Shown piece by piece: positions 21,628 to 22,969 of a stretch of 22,969 bases of DNA. This stretch comes from CAZJPS01 sp964548055. GTDB taxonomy: Bacteria > Patescibacteriota > Gracilibacteria > Peribacterales > Peribacteraceae. The notes under the pieces are model-generated. The model did not search any database, was not told where the DNA came from, and worked only from the letters and a program-made list of their open reading frames with translations. The position numbers and the translations under genes are program-made. The stretch spans positions 1-22,969 of the forward strand of contig CAZJPS010000013.1 of assembly GCA_964548055.1 (NCBI GenBank), in the 5' to 3' direction. Numbering within the stretch: the stretch's first letter is position 1; every line of letters starts with the position of its first letter.

Positions 21628-22719
21628 TCAATTCATCACGCCTCCTCCTACTACCTCTTCACCCCTATATAAAACGAGAGATTGCCCTGGAGCAATTGGT
21701 GATTGAGGGAATTCGAAGCGGAACCGAGCACCTGTATCACTGAATGTGAGGGTTCCCCGAGTGCGAGTGGTGAGTGATCGCATGCGGCATTCAAATGGGG
21801 TCTCTCCTTTTTGGTCTGGCTTCCAAGAGACCCATCGAAGGTCCGTGAGAATCACTTCCTGCTGTTTTTCTGTTCCTTGTTCCGACACGACCAACTGATT
21901 TGTGTCAGATTTTTTTGCAATCACTTCTAAAGGAACGCGCAGTCCACCAATTTTTAATCCACGACGTTGACCGATGGTATAGAGCGCAAGACCTTCATGT
22001 GTTCCTACTACGGTCCCATCTTTCCGAATAATTTCTCCAGGGGTGAGTGCATCTGCAATATGACGCTTCAAAAATTCGTGTGGAGATTTTTCAGGAAAGA
22101 AACACAAGTCCTGACTTTCACGGTACTGTTCATCAAAGGGGACGCAGAATTCTTTTGCCAGCGCATATACTTCGCTTTTGTGCATGGCTCCTAATGGAAA
22201 CAGAACTGACTGTAATTGTGCCTGCGTGAGTCCATATAAATAATAACTCTGATCTTTGTGTGCATCTGTTGCTTCCAAAAGCAGATGACGATCTGATCCA
22301 TCACTCATACGTTCACGTGCGATGCGTGCGTAGTGACCAGTTGCAAGCCTTTCACATCTCAGTTCTTTCATCAGGGCGATCAGTCTCCCAAACTTAATTT
22401 CGCGATTACATCCAATACAGGGATTGGGCGTGAGTCCTTTCTTATGCTTTTCTAAAAAAGGATCCACTACATTTTTTTTAAAGTCATCTTCCAAATTGAG
22501 AATGTGCAAAGGTATATTCAATTTTTTGCATACGTATGCTGTTCGAGAGGCAGTTTGCGCGTTGCAACACTTGCTTGGAAGAATTTGAGCCATGGCGGGC
22601 GCCAATGGATCACTCCACAATGTAAATCGCACTCCAACCAGCTCATGACCTTGTGCGTGCAGCAGATGAGCGACCACACTGGAATCAATGCCGCCGGAAA
22701 GGGCTACCAAGATGCGCAT
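21628..22719 (-). CDS. mnmA: tRNA-specific 2-thiouridylase MnmA
   Basis: 363 residues, normal length. PP-loop ATP-binding motif SGGIDSS (8-14), TPNPCIGCNREIKFG with the nucleophilic Cys101, ATGHYAR at about 126-132, DQSYYLYGL for tRNA contact, and SQDLCFF with the second catalytic Cys206. The C-terminal half has GEIIRKDGTVVGTHEGLALYTIGQRRGL and the beta-barrel end (RFEFPQSPIAPGQSLVLYRGEEVVGGG). It adds sulfur to U34 of tRNA Lys, Glu and Gln. An extra CC pair (51-52) lies in the N-terminal domain, a feature of some MnmA subgroups. A possible promoter on the minus strand is TTAACC (22765-22760), 16 bp, TATAAG (22743-22738), leader about 11 nt, flanked by inverted TTGAGT/ACTCAA. Confidence 0.96.
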   Translation of the reverse strand: MRILVALSGGIDSSVVAHLLHAQGHELVGVRFTLWSDPLAPAMAQILPSKCCNAQTASRTAYVCKKLNIPLHILNLEDDFKKNVVDPFLEKHKKGLTPNPCIGCNREIKFGRLIALMKELRCERLATGHYARIARERMSDGSDRHLLLEATDAHKDQSYYLYGLTQAQLQSVLFPLGAMHKSEVYALAKEFCVPFDEQYRESQDLCFFPEKSPHEFLKRHIADALTPGEIIRKDGTVVGTHEGLALYTIGQRRGLKIGGLRVPLEVIAKKSDTNQLVVSEQGTEKQQEVILTDLRWVSWKPDQKGETPFECRMRSLTTRTRGTLTFSDTGARFRFEFPQSPIAPGQSLVLYRGEEVVGGGVMN

Positions 22720-22906
22720 AGAAGCTTGATTTTGAGTCTTATAAGGGAAAAACTCAAGGGGTTAAGGGGAGAAATTTCAAACAATTAAGTTTCAACTCAC
22801 AAGAAAATTACAAAAAAAACAAAAAAATCTTTGCCCTTTGCAACTCAGAGCGGATTTCCGTACCCACGGGATCGTTTAGTACATTCTTTGCAATAGGAAC
22901 GTTCCT

Positions 22907-22949
22907 CCCCCTCCCGACGGGAGGGGGCGAGGGGGAGGGGGTCACGTGA
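22907..22949. repeat. G-rich palindromic repeat, possible G-quadruplex
   Basis: CCCCCTCCC (22907-22915) pairs with GGGAGGGGG (22919-22927) over a GAC loop, followed by CGA and GGGGGAGGGGG (22931-22941), then the palindrome TCACGTGA (22942-22949). The plus strand has four G runs with loops of 1, 3 and 1 nt, a standard G-quadruplex pattern. The rest of 22720-22969 is AT-rich with A tracts and no visible gene. Confidence 0.65.
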
Positions 22950-22969
22950 TGTATTTCCATGCAACCGCG

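Noticed and set aside
22504..22788. Plus-strand reading frame over the mnmA start
   Set aside because: Antisense shadow of mnmA with no family signature.
1..22969. TGA recoded as glycine, as in Gracilibacteria
   Set aside because: carB, the sigma factor and mnmA end at TGA in the expected place, and no conserved protein needs TGA read-through.
1..22969. CRISPR array, insertion sequence or prophage
   Set aside because: No regularly spaced repeats, transposase, integrase or phage structural gene was found.

Overview
The window looks like a chromosomal segment from an uncultured bacterium of the Patescibacteria/CPR type, most likely Peregrinibacteria-like. The placement rests on moderate GC, compact gene packing, CCA-encoding tRNA genes, cohesin/dockerin and SLH surface proteins, a sortase with a long cytoplasmic region, and several small proteins without recognisable family. 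There is no rRNA or ribosomal protein here to confirm it. TGA is used as an ordinary stop (carB, the sigma factor, mnmA), so the TGA=Gly code of Gracilibacteria is not in use. There are no CRISPR arrays, insertion sequences, integrases or phage genes.

Layout. 1-66: 3' part of tRNA-Tyr. 82-590: a possible small membrane protein and a candidate structured RNA ending in a strong terminator. 590-2040: a flavin reductase, a Cys-rich MarR regulator and a small YjbR/TfoX-like protein, preceded by a palindromic operator-like site over the promoter. 2163-2564: a small orphan gene bounded by a perfect palindrome and a terminator. 2581-3741: secreted SLH-CAP protein. 6225 down to 3784 (minus): three-gene surface operon of dockerin protein, cohesin-FN3 protein and degenerate cupredoxin protein. 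6358-8334: holA, a small conserved helical protein, and greA with a terminator-like hairpin in its leader. 8490-11750: carB of eukaryotic CAD-like sequence type with a repeat inserted in its linker and no carA beside it. 11751-12080: non-coding, with a GC-rich structured patch. 12081-12935: second SLH protein. 13002-16242: EamA transporter and, divergently, a TMTC-like membrane glycosyltransferase with TPRs, then a CsaA-like protein. 18375 down to 16289 (minus): ECF sigma factor and its membrane anti-sigma factor, preceded by a canonical ECF promoter. 18541-20019: large orphan. 20143-20230: tRNA-Leu(TAA). 20322-21548: sortase. 21628-22719: mnmA. 22720-22969: non-coding with a G-rich repeat.

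Two threads run through the window. The first is the cell surface: two SLH proteins, an adjacent cohesin/dockerin pair, a sortase, a GT-C enzyme, and an ECF sigma/anti-sigma pair that could sense envelope state. The second is how transcripts begin. Nearly all starts lack a Shine-Dalgarno sequence, and at many genes (590, 2581, 6225, 6358, 7737, 14003, 14089, 15910, 20019, 21548) a -10-like hexamer ends only about 5-10 nt before the start codon, so transcription should begin at or within a few bases of the start codon. This suggests that leaderless mRNAs are the norm here.
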